Below are positions 1 to 7,100 of a stretch of DNA of 8,345 nucleotides, piece after piece. Source of the stretch: Candidatus Kapaibacterium sp. Lineage in GTDB: Bacteria > Bacteroidota > Ignavibacteria > Palsa-1295. The notes below the pieces were generated by a model. It was not told the origin of the DNA. It was given only the letters and a program-made list of their open reading frames with translations, and did no database searches. The stretch covers positions 1-8,345 of the forward strand of contig JANWLI010000185.1 in assembly GCA_025450975.1 (NCBI GenBank), in the 5' to 3' direction. Every line of letters starts with the position of its first letter. Positions within the stretch are counted from its first letter, which is position 1. The translations under genes and the position numbers were made by a program.

Positions 1-1
1 C

Positions 2-1927
2 CCTCCGGGCGGATCGGTGACGATCGACTACTGCTTCCATCCGACCTCGTATGGCGTTCATACGGCAACGGCGTTCTTTACGACGGGCAATCCGATCCAA
101 TTCCTGCACAGCATTAAGGATACGTCGAGCTTGCGTGGTACCGTGCTCAAGCCAGGTGCTCGCTGGAGCCTTACGACAGCCGACTTTGGATTGGTTAACT
201 GTCTCGATAAGCCGACCATCGTCGATACCCTGTATAACAATGAGGAAAAACAGCAGGTCATCGATAAGGTCGAGATCATCGGCGCAGATCCGGGAAGCTT
301 CCGTATCGTCAGTGTAACTCCTGTTCTTGCGCCACCATACGCTACGACGCTTCAGACACGCGCATCTGGTTTTGCCGGCTATGCATTTACGATCGAGTAT
401 GATCCGAATGTGAAGCCTGCCGGACAATCTCGAGCAGATCTTGTTGCCTATCTCAATGGAGAGCCCAACATTGCTCGTCAGCCGACGACCGTTCTCTTAG
501 GTGAACGAATCGCTCCGGTACTGGCATTACTGCCGAACCCGGCAACGGTCGATCTGGGCACCGTAGCTGGCGGAGGTACACTTACGGGACAGTTCACGAT
601 CCAAAATACCGGCTCCGCCGTCCTGCAGGTACCTTCAGTAACATCGACAAGTGTCGATGCTCCACTCTTCAGTCTTACACCGCCGCCTCCATACACGATT
701 CCGGTTGGTGGTTCGCAGATCGTAACGATCACGTTCAACGCGCCGCAAACTGCCGGCTCGTTTACGGCGACGTATGATGTGCTTCCGGCGGCATGCGCCG
801 TGCAGTTGCCGATAACCGTTCTTGCACAGACGACATCGACGCAATTCCAGATCCAGGGAGCAGATTATCCGCTTACCTTCGTCTGCAAGTCGCGCGACAC
901 GACGCTGGCGAACTTCAGAAATCTGTCGTCGAATGAAGTGGTAACACTTGAATCGGTGACGGTAGAAGCGCGCGGGACGCGAGTCGATATCAATGACTTC
1001 ATTCTGATCACTCCGTGGGCGCCGAAAGCCGTTGCTCCGGGAGCCAGAGAAGATGTTGCGATCCGCTTTATCCCACAAGCACCGGGGCCGCGTCAGGCAG
1101 TATTAGTATTTGTCTATCGCCGTCAGGATAACTCGTTAGATACGCTCACTGCCCCGCTTAACGGCGTCAGCGATGCGATCCAGCGTGTCGCAGGTGTAGG
1201 GAATACGACGACGGGTGGCAGCTACGTTGTTACGACGAATAATGCCTTCTCGATTCCGCTCGTCCTCAACAACTCGCTTATCTCGCAGACATCGGAGGCG
1301 TATGCAGCTGAGTTCATTGTTTCCTGGCAGGGTGATCTGTTCGACGCGGTGGTATTCACACCCCCTCCGGGACTTAATCCGACCGAGCTTTCTGTGACGG
1401 TCGACCCGGTGACAGGAATCGAGAGCAGAAAGTATCGCATCGAGAATCAGGGTGTCGGCATTGGCACAGCGACTGAACTCGGCACGTTGGAAGGAGTCGT
1501 CGTTGTTGCGAAGGAGACTGCATCGCCGGTTACCTTGACCGATGTCACCTTCCTGGATAAGAATCTGCAGCCATCGCTATGCTATATCCAGACGCAGGTG
1601 ATTCCGGGTGCCATTCGTGCCGAAGATCTGTGTGGCGACGAGTCGCTCCGCAGATTCCTTAGCGGTGGGACGGTATTTTCGATCGATCACGTCAAATCGA
1701 CCGGCAGCCGTGCGACCGTGGACTTTACCACGCGCGTAACGGGTAACCTGAGCTTCGAGGTCCGCAATGCCCTCGGAGCGGTCGTGAAGGCCGTACCGGC
1801 GAACCCGTATGGTGTTGGCAAGCATACGGTTCAGATTCCGGTGGGCGACCTGCCGAGCGGCATGTACGTCGTCCGGCTGACCGATGGCTATAGCGGGGCC
1901 AGTGACCGCTTTCTTTTGAGCCGATAA
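2..1927 (+). CDS. Secreted choice-of-anchor D/ASPM-SPD-2-Hydin-like surface protein with T9SS C-terminal sorting domain (5' partial)
   Basis: The reading frame is open to the left edge: the codons before the GTG at 17 read PPGGS and continue a domain already in progress, so the true start and signal peptide lie outside the window. Numbered from that GTG, three Ig-like repeats of the choice-of-anchor D type can be seen at about residues 50-160, 165-270 and 277-385. Each has a conserved opening (ADFGLV, VDLGTV, LTFVCKS), and the second also has QNTGSAVL and a PxGGSQxVTITFNAP end. Residues about 386-545 form a different beta-rich, perhaps cohesin-like segment. Residues about 553-636 resemble the type IX secretion C-terminal sorting domain: a beta-sandwich, then PSGMYVVRLTDG and a final RFLLSR. 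By family knowledge such proteins cross the outer membrane by the Por/T9SS route and are anchored or released outside the cell. The specific ligand or role is unknown. No clear terminator follows it. Confidence 0.88.
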   Translation, partial: PPGGSVTIDYCFHPTSYGVHTATAFFTTGNPIQFLHSIKDTSSLRGTVLKPGARWSLTTADFGLVNCLDKPTIVDTLYNNEEKQQVIDKVEIIGADPGSFRIVSVTPVLAPPYATTLQTRASGFAGYAFTIEYDPNVKPAGQSRADLVAYLNGEPNIARQPTTVLLGERIAPVLALLPNPATVDLGTVAGGGTLTGQFTIQNTGSAVLQVPSVTSTSVDAPLFSLTPPPPYTIPVGGSQIVTITFNAPQTAGSFTATYDVLPAACAVQLPITVLAQTTSTQFQIQGADYPLTFVCKSRDTTLANFRNLSSNEVVTLESVTVEARGTRVDINDFILITPWAPKAVAPGAREDVAIRFIPQAPGPRQAVLVFVYRRQDNSLDTLTAPLNGVSDAIQRVAGVGNTTTGGSYVVTTNNAFSIPLVLNNSLISQTSEAYAAEFIVSWQGDLFDAVVFTPPPGLNPTELSVTVDPVTGIESRKYRIENQGVGIGTATELGTLEGVVVVAKETASPVTLTDVTFLDKNLQPSLCYIQTQVIPGAIRAEDLCGDESLRRFLSGGTVFSIDHVKSTGSRATVDFTTRVTGNLSFEVRNALGAVVKAVPANPYGVGKHTVQIPVGDLPSGMYVVRLTDGYSGASDRFLLSR

Positions 1928-1988
1928 TAGGCACGTCTTTTGGCAGCGAGTCGTTTTCAAGTATTCACCGATTTTCTCTTGAAGAAAT

Positions 1989-3095
1989 ATGAATGCTTGG
2001 AAACGACTTGCTGCTTATGGGCAAAGCCTCTGGTACGATAATATCAGCCGTGGGCTGATCGAACGCGGCGGTTTGCAGGAAATGATCGCCTCCTATGACC
2101 TCAAAGGCGTCACCTCCAATCCTGCGATCTTCGAAAAGGCTATTTCCAAGGGTTCGGAATACGATGACGATATCCGCTCGCTCATCGAGCAGGGAAAGTC
2201 CACGCATGAGATCTACGAAAAGCTGACGACCGACGATATTCGCGTTGCATGCGACATCCTGCATGATGTCTATGTGACCAGCGGCGGCGTCGATGGCTAT
2301 GTCAGCATTGAGGTCGATCCAACCTTAGCGCATACGACGGATGAGACGCTTGCAGAAGCACGCAAGCTGTGGAATATCGTCGATCGTGCGAACGTGATGA
2401 TCAAGATTCCGGGCACGCCAAATGGCTTGCCGGCAGTTCGTGCTGCGATCGCCGAGGGTATCAACGTCAACATTACACTGCTTTTTGGCATCGGTAACTA
2501 TACCGATGTTGCGCATGCATACATCAACGGACTGCGTGACCGTGTGGGGCAGGGCAAGGACATTTCGAACGTACATAGCGTCGCAAGTTTCTTTCTTTCA
2601 CGCGTCGACTCATCGGTCGATAAACTTCTGGAAGCGCATGGCGATAAGGGCAGCGCTCTGATGGGCAAAGCTGCTGTTGCCAATGCGAAGCTCGCCTATG
2701 AACGATATCTTGAGATCTTCACCGGCAATGATTTTGCCGATCTGCACAAGGCTGGCGGAAACGTCCAGCGCTGCCTCTGGGCCTCGGTAAGTACAAAGAA
2801 TCCGAGCTACAAGGATGTTATGTACATCGAGCCGCTCGTCGGGCCGGAAACGGTGAGTACCGTTCCGGACGAGACGATCGCCGCATTTGCCGATCATGGC
2901 ACGGCAGCACGTACACTCGATGGCGATATCAAGGATGCTCACACGACCATCGATGCGCTTAAAGCGCTTGGCATCGACACGGAAGCAGTGGCAGCCGACC
3001 TGCAGATCGATGGCGTGAAGAAATTCGAAGACGCATTCAAGAATCTTCTGCACGTTCTCGCGCAGAAGCAAAAACAAGTTGAACTCATTGCATAA
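1989..3095 (+). CDS. tal: Transaldolase (EC 2.2.1.2)
   Basis: Transaldolase moves a dihydroxyacetone unit between sedoheptulose 7-phosphate and glyceraldehyde 3-phosphate in the cytosolic non-oxidative pentose phosphate pathway. The 368-residue length and sequence fit the long, mycobacterial/cyanobacterial-type enzymes rather than the short TalC group. Visible motifs are LWYDNISRG near residue 14 (the Asp17 acid/base position), GVTSNPAIFEKA at 40-51, VSIEVDPTLAH at 105-115, the Schiff-base lysine K139 in MIKIPGTPNGLPA, NVNITLLFG at 159-167, SVASFFLSRVD at 197-207, and the LWASVSTKNPSYKD phosphate-site region at 263-276. ATG 1989 gives a full-length N-terminus. Only a weak GAAG lies upstream, with no strong ribosome binding site. 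The large flavoprotein gene starts 17 nt downstream, suggesting co-transcription. No zwf, opcA or tkt is visible, unlike some pentose-phosphate operons. Confidence 0.95.
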   Translation: MNAWKRLAAYGQSLWYDNISRGLIERGGLQEMIASYDLKGVTSNPAIFEKAISKGSEYDDDIRSLIEQGKSTHEIYEKLTTDDIRVACDILHDVYVTSGGVDGYVSIEVDPTLAHTTDETLAEARKLWNIVDRANVMIKIPGTPNGLPAVRAAIAEGINVNITLLFGIGNYTDVAHAYINGLRDRVGQGKDISNVHSVASFFLSRVDSSVDKLLEAHGDKGSALMGKAAVANAKLAYERYLEIFTGNDFADLHKAGGNVQRCLWASVSTKNPSYKDVMYIEPLVGPETVSTVPDETIAAFADHGTAARTLDGDIKDAHTTIDALKALGIDTEAVAADLQIDGVKKFEDAFKNLLHVLAQKQKQVELIA

Positions 3096-3112
3096 CGCCT
3101 TCTATATTCCCT

Positions 3113-6100
3113 ATGTCCGAACTTCAACTCGGTATTGCAGGATTTGCATACCGGGATCTCTACGATCAAACCAAGCTTGCAGAACTCCATTCGATATTTC
3201 ATGGCACGGTGGCAGATGCCGATCCGGCACTCGCAGATAAATGGAAAACCTATGCCGATAACGCCGGCAGTCATTCGCCGGTCGAAGTAAGTAACCTGCT
3301 TGTGGCGATGTCGCCGCATGTTGGTACGTTTGTGGCAAAACTCTTCGGCGTGGCGTCCTCTCGCCAGGTGCAGCAGGAACTTGCTGCACGGGAAAAGGTG
3401 ATCTTCCAGTTTAAGCGAGATTTTCTCGAGCGCCGGTCGCTGAAGAAGCACAAGACGATCGAGTCGTGTCTTGCCGTAGCCTCCCGCGAAGAACTGCATG
3501 CCTTGGCCACACAGGTCGAAACGCACTTTGTCACCTTCTTCCTCGAAGCCGATCGCGAACTTGCCACTGCTCGCGTGACGATGCACCTCGTCGATCTGGA
3601 TAAAGCCGGTACGCTCGGTGAGATCGCTGCATTAGGCGAGAATGTGATCGCGAAGTGGGAAGCGCTCTCCGCTGCGCGTGCCTACGATGCAGAGTTTCAC
3701 CGGGATGTTGAGGGATGGGCGAGCTATCATCTTCCGAAGGAAATGCACTACAATGAACTTGTAGAGATCATCCGTCCGGAAGAGCTGCTTAAAGAAAAGT
3801 TTATCGGTCCGGAGGAAACGTATCGTCGTCGCGATGGCTTCGGGCTTACCGATCCGCGCATGACGAAGCGTGAAGTTCGTGGCGAGACGGAGTATTGCAT
3901 CTTCTGTCACGAGCGATCGAAAGATTCGTGCTCGAAGGGATTTGTAGAAAAAGACGGCAGCTTTAAGAAGAACCCGCTCGGCATCGAGCTCGCGGGCTGT
4001 CCGCTTGACGAGAAGATCTCGGAGATGCACCTGCTGCTTTCCCGTGGCGATGCCATCGGCGCGCTGGCGCTGGTGATGATCGATAATCCGATGTGTCCCG
4101 GCACGGGCCACCGTATTTGCAACGATTGCATGAAGGGCTGCATCTACCAGAAGCAGACGCCCGTAAATATTCCGCAGGCAGAAACGGGAGCGCTGACCGA
4201 TGTGCTCGGCATGCCGTGGGGCGTGGAGATCTATGGATTTCTGACGCGGTGGAATCCGCTCAATGTGAAGCGTCCGTATGCATTGCCGTATACGGGGAAG
4301 AATGTTCTGGTTGTCGGACTAGGTCCGGCAGGGTATACCCTTTCGCATTATCTGCTTAACGAAGGCTTTGGTGTTGCGGGTATCGATGGACTAAAGATCG
4401 AGCCGCTCGATAAAGAGCTGACCGGGTATGTCGATCCGGAAGGCAAGTGGATCGAGCCGAAGCCGATCGAGAGCTGGACGAAGCTCTATTCGAAGCTTGA
4501 CGAGCGTTCGATGGACGGCTTTGGCGGCGTTGCCGAGTATGGCATCACCGTTCGCTGGGATAAGAATTTTCTGACGCTGATCTACCTCACACTTTCGCGT
4601 CGCGCGACATTCTCGATCTATGGCGGCGTTCGCTTCGGCGGGACTGTGACGATCGAAGATGCATTCGATCGCTACAAGTTCGATCATATTGCCATCGCCT
4701 CCGGCGCAGGCAAGCCGACGATCGTGCCGATGAAGAACAATCTCATTCGCGGTATCCGCAAGGCAAGCGATTTCCTCATGGCCTTGCAGCTCACCGGTGC
4801 TGCGAAGAAGAACACGCTGGCAAATTTGCAGGTGCAGTTGCCGGCCGTAGTCATCGGTGGGGGATTGACAGCCATCGATACGGCGACGGAGCTTGCAGCC
4901 TACTATCCGATCCAGGTTGAGAAGATCTATGATCGCTATCAGGCAGTTGTCGACTCGATCGGGGAAGAGAAATTCATGAGCAGGCTCGATATTGAGGATC
5001 GCGGAATCCTGGCTACCTTCCTGCAACATGGCAAGGAAGTAAAAGCAGAGCGCGATCGTGCGAAGATGGAAGGGAAGAATCCCAACTTTATTCCGCTGGT
5101 GCGCAAGTGGGGAGGCGTGACGATCGCTTATCGCCGTTCGCTTAACGACTCGCCGGCATATCGCCTCAACCATGAAGAAGTTGAGAAATCGCTCGAAGAA
5201 GGCATTTACTATGTCGAGATGATGTCGCCTGTCGAAGCGCTTGCCGATGGGTATGGCGCGGTACGGGGGATGATCTTCGAACGTCAGCGCGACGTCGATG
5301 GCAAGATCCGCGGCTCGGGTGAGTTCGTCGAGCTTCCGGCAAAAAGTGTTTGCGTTGCCGCAGGTACGAGTCCCAATACGATCTACGAAAAGGAGCAGCC
5401 GGGCACGTTCAAGAAAGACAAACGCGACTACTTCTTCCAGGCGCATGAGCTTAACGGTTCGTTAAAGGAATCAGACAAGGGATTTTTCACGAGCTATACG
5501 AAGCAGGGTAAGTACATCACGTACTATGGCGACAACCATCCGAAGTATGCGGGTAACGTCGTGAAGGCGATGGCAAGCGCGAAGGATGGGTTTCCGTATG
5601 TTGTGAGTTCGGTCTTTGGCGCGAGCGGCGAGCGTAAGGCCTTAGCAGATGCCGACTGGTTTGCATTCCGCAAGCAGCTTGATGACGATCTGCGCGCGAC
5701 GGTGGTACGTGTCGATCGTCTGACGCGGACGATCGTCGAAGTGATCATCAAAGCTCCGGCAGCCTCGCGACACTTCAATCCGGGGCAGTTCTACCGGCTC
5801 CAGAATTTTGAAAAACTGGCACCGACGATCGACAACACTATCCTTACGATGGAAGGCCTTGCGCTTACGGGCGCGTGGGTTGACAAGGAGCAGGGGCGAC
5901 TGTCGCTGATCGTGCTGGAGATGGGTTCGAGTTCACGGCTCTGTGCAGCCCTGCAGCCGGGTGAGCCGGTCATCGTGATGGGACCGACGGGGACACCGAC
6001 GGAAATTCCCGTGAACGAGACGATCCTGCTTGCCGGCGGCGGCTTGGGGAATGCAGTGCTCTTCAGTATTGCAAAGGCCCTGAAAGAGAATAACAACAAG

Positions 6101-6676
6101 GTTCTGTATTTTGCCGGGTATAAGTTTGGCGAAGATCTGTTCAAACGCGAAGAGATCGAAGCATCGACCGATCAGGTGATCTGGTCGACGGATGCCGGCT
6201 CGTTCATCAAGCATCAGCGCGACGACGATGCGCATTTCCGCGGCAACATCATCCAGGCGATGCTCGCGTATAACAACGAAGAGATCGGCGTGCAGAGGAA
6301 ATTTCCGTTCTCTGGAGTCGACCGCATCATTGCCATTGGCTCCGACAGAATGATGGCTGCAGTGAAAGTGGCACGTCGTGAAGGCGGGCTTCTGCACGAT
6401 GCACTGAAGAAAGATCATGTCGGCATTGGCTCGATCAACTCTTCGATGCAGTGTATGATGAAGGAAGTGTGCGCGCAGTGTTTGCAGAAGCATGTCGATC
6501 CGGTGACGCAGGAAGAGAAGGGATTTGTCTTTAGCTGCTTCAATCAGGACCAGCATCTCGACGAAGTCGACTTCCAGAATCTCAACGAGCGTCTGAAGAT
6601 GAACTCGCTCTCCGAAAAACTCACGCAGGCGTATTTTGAAAGCCTGATCGCCAAGCAACCGATACCAATGATATGA
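3113..6676 (+). CDS. Large single-chain FAD/NAD(P)/iron-sulfur oxidoreductase, GltD/NfnB-like core fused to PyrK/NfnA-like C-terminus
   Basis: This is a 1187-residue soluble flavoprotein with no signal peptide or membrane segment. Residues 1-255 are an apparently helical region I do not recognise. Residues 256-350 carry a GltD/dihydropyrimidine-dehydrogenase-type two-cluster ferredoxin region: C262, C265, C273 and C296 (CP), then C328 (CP), C336, C339 and C343, ending in VNIPQAE. A Rossmann FAD site follows at 398-410 (VGLGPAG), then an inserted NAD(P) fold at 579-590 (IGGGLTAIDTA) and a closing AAGTSPN at 749-755. Residues about 858-1105 match the ferredoxin-reductase-like fold of PyrK/NfnA (FNPGQFYRL at 888-896, LAGGGLGNAVLF at 973-984, IIAIGSDRMM at 1072-1081). 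C1114, C1120, C1123 and C1142 form a 2Fe-2S-like set. The architecture suggests electron transfer between NAD(P)H pools and another carrier, possibly ferredoxin; substrate and direction are inference. It overlaps the next gene by 4 nt. Confidence 0.88.
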   Translation: MSELQLGIAGFAYRDLYDQTKLAELHSIFHGTVADADPALADKWKTYADNAGSHSPVEVSNLLVAMSPHVGTFVAKLFGVASSRQVQQELAAREKVIFQFKRDFLERRSLKKHKTIESCLAVASREELHALATQVETHFVTFFLEADRELATARVTMHLVDLDKAGTLGEIAALGENVIAKWEALSAARAYDAEFHRDVEGWASYHLPKEMHYNELVEIIRPEELLKEKFIGPEETYRRRDGFGLTDPRMTKREVRGETEYCIFCHERSKDSCSKGFVEKDGSFKKNPLGIELAGCPLDEKISEMHLLLSRGDAIGALALVMIDNPMCPGTGHRICNDCMKGCIYQKQTPVNIPQAETGALTDVLGMPWGVEIYGFLTRWNPLNVKRPYALPYTGKNVLVVGLGPAGYTLSHYLLNEGFGVAGIDGLKIEPLDKELTGYVDPEGKWIEPKPIESWTKLYSKLDERSMDGFGGVAEYGITVRWDKNFLTLIYLTLSRRATFSIYGGVRFGGTVTIEDAFDRYKFDHIAIASGAGKPTIVPMKNNLIRGIRKASDFLMALQLTGAAKKNTLANLQVQLPAVVIGGGLTAIDTATELAAYYPIQVEKIYDRYQAVVDSIGEEKFMSRLDIEDRGILATFLQHGKEVKAERDRAKMEGKNPNFIPLVRKWGGVTIAYRRSLNDSPAYRLNHEEVEKSLEEGIYYVEMMSPVEALADGYGAVRGMIFERQRDVDGKIRGSGEFVELPAKSVCVAAGTSPNTIYEKEQPGTFKKDKRDYFFQAHELNGSLKESDKGFFTSYTKQGKYITYYGDNHPKYAGNVVKAMASAKDGFPYVVSSVFGASGERKALADADWFAFRKQLDDDLRATVVRVDRLTRTIVEVIIKAPAASRHFNPGQFYRLQNFEKLAPTIDNTILTMEGLALTGAWVDKEQGRLSLIVLEMGSSSRLCAALQPGEPVIVMGPTGTPTEIPVNETILLAGGGLGNAVLFSIAKALKENNNKVLYFAGYKFGEDLFKREEIEASTDQVIWSTDAGSFIKHQRDDDAHFRGNIIQAMLAYNNEEIGVQRKFPFSGVDRIIAIGSDRMMAAVKVARREGGLLHDALKKDHVGIGSINSSMQCMMKEVCAQCLQKHVDPVTQEEKGFVFSCFNQDQHLDEVDFQNLNERLKMNSLSEKLTQAYFESLIAKQPIPMI
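6673..6676 (+). promoter_or_regulatory. ATGA stop/start overlap coupling the flavoprotein and DUF971 genes
   Basis: The TGA that ends the flavoprotein gene (6674-6676) overlaps the ATG of the DUF971 gene (6673-6675). No Shine-Dalgarno-like purine tract precedes the ATG. This fits terminating ribosomes reinitiating at the downstream start, which would tie the output of the two proteins together. The overlap is seen directly; coupling is inferred. Confidence 0.7.
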
Positions 6677-7008
6677 CGATACTGCGACCCGTAAAACTCG
6701 AGCGTAATAAGGAACGTCAGACGTTGGAGCTTGACTGGAGCGATGGGCATCATGGCTCGCTTCCGCTGAAATTCCTTCGCGATGCCTGCCCGTGCGCCGG
6801 GTGCAAGGGCGAAATACTTTTCGGCAAGGTGTATAAGCCGGCGCCGCTTGCTGTTTTCCAGGAGGGGATGTATGAGATCAAAAGCCTGCAACCCGTTGGC
6901 CAGTATGCAATTCAGGCCGCGTGGAAGGACGGGCACGACACGGGGATCTATTCGTTCGAGTACCTGCTGATGCTTGAAGCTGAGGTCAGCAAATCTGCAG
7001 CTTCATGA
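6673..7008 (+). CDS. DUF971 (gamma-butyrobetaine hydroxylase-like N-terminal domain) protein
   Basis: This small 111-residue cytosolic protein is made almost entirely of one DUF971/GBBH-like N-terminal domain. The hallmarks are a two-stranded opening (RQTLELDWSDGHHGSLPLKFLRD), the cysteine motif ACPCAGCKGE at residues 38-47 (C39, C41, C44), and the later YAIQAAWKDGHDTGIYSFEYL stretch, which corresponds to the conserved W-x-D-GH-x-(S/T)-G-I-Y/F segment. In other proteins this domain binds a metal at the cysteine motif and sits at the N-terminus of gamma-butyrobetaine hydroxylases or the C-terminus of HCF101-type Mrp cluster carriers. Standalone versions have no settled function. The 4-nt overlap with the iron-sulfur flavoprotein gene suggests a role with that enzyme, perhaps in cluster assembly or stability; that is inference. 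Confidence 0.9.
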   Translation: MTILRPVKLERNKERQTLELDWSDGHHGSLPLKFLRDACPCAGCKGEILFGKVYKPAPLAVFQEGMYEIKSLQPVGQYAIQAAWKDGHDTGIYSFEYLLMLEAEVSKSAAS

Positions 7009-7032
7009 CGGTTTATTCATTTTGAGGTTGAA

Positions 7033-7056
7033 ACCGCTCCTCGGAAGCGGTCGTTT
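7033..7056 (+). terminator. Weak candidate hairpin terminator after the tal-flavoprotein-DUF971 unit
   Basis: ACCGCT (7033-7038) pairs with AGCGGT (7046-7051) around a 7-nt loop, followed by CGTTT. The stem is 6 bp and GC-rich but the T tract is only three bases, so termination may be partial. It lies in the 92-nt gap before the cyclophilin gene. It could instead be a leader structure of that gene. Confidence 0.35.
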
Positions 7057-7100
7057 ACAACTGTTCATTGTTCCAAAAAGCAACCCAAATCAACTGAAGT

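Noticed and set aside
17..19. GTG as the true start of the first gene
   Set aside because: The frame is open upstream and the preceding codons (PPGGS) plus VTIDYCF match the end of an Ig-like repeat, so this GTG is an internal valine codon of a truncated gene.
1956..1983. TTCAAG/CTTGAA hairpin upstream of transaldolase
   Set aside because: Only six AT-rich pairs around a 16-nt loop with no T tract; it is too weak to call a terminator or regulator.
2939..3586. 215-codon antisense open frame across the tal/flavoprotein junction
   Set aside because: It overlaps two well-supported genes, its sequence resembles no known family, and it has no start context.
4391..5446. 351-codon open frame on the minus strand
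   Set aside because: It lies wholly antisense to the motif-rich flavoprotein gene, has no recognisable domain, and is a frame shadow caused by codon bias.
5933..6658. 241-codon antisense open frame
   Set aside because: It is antisense to the PyrK/NfnA-like part of the flavoprotein, with no domain features of its own.
7012..7024. TATTCATTTTG as a Bacteroidota -7 promoter element
   Set aside because: It does not match TAnnTTTG exactly and no -33 element is seen at the right distance.
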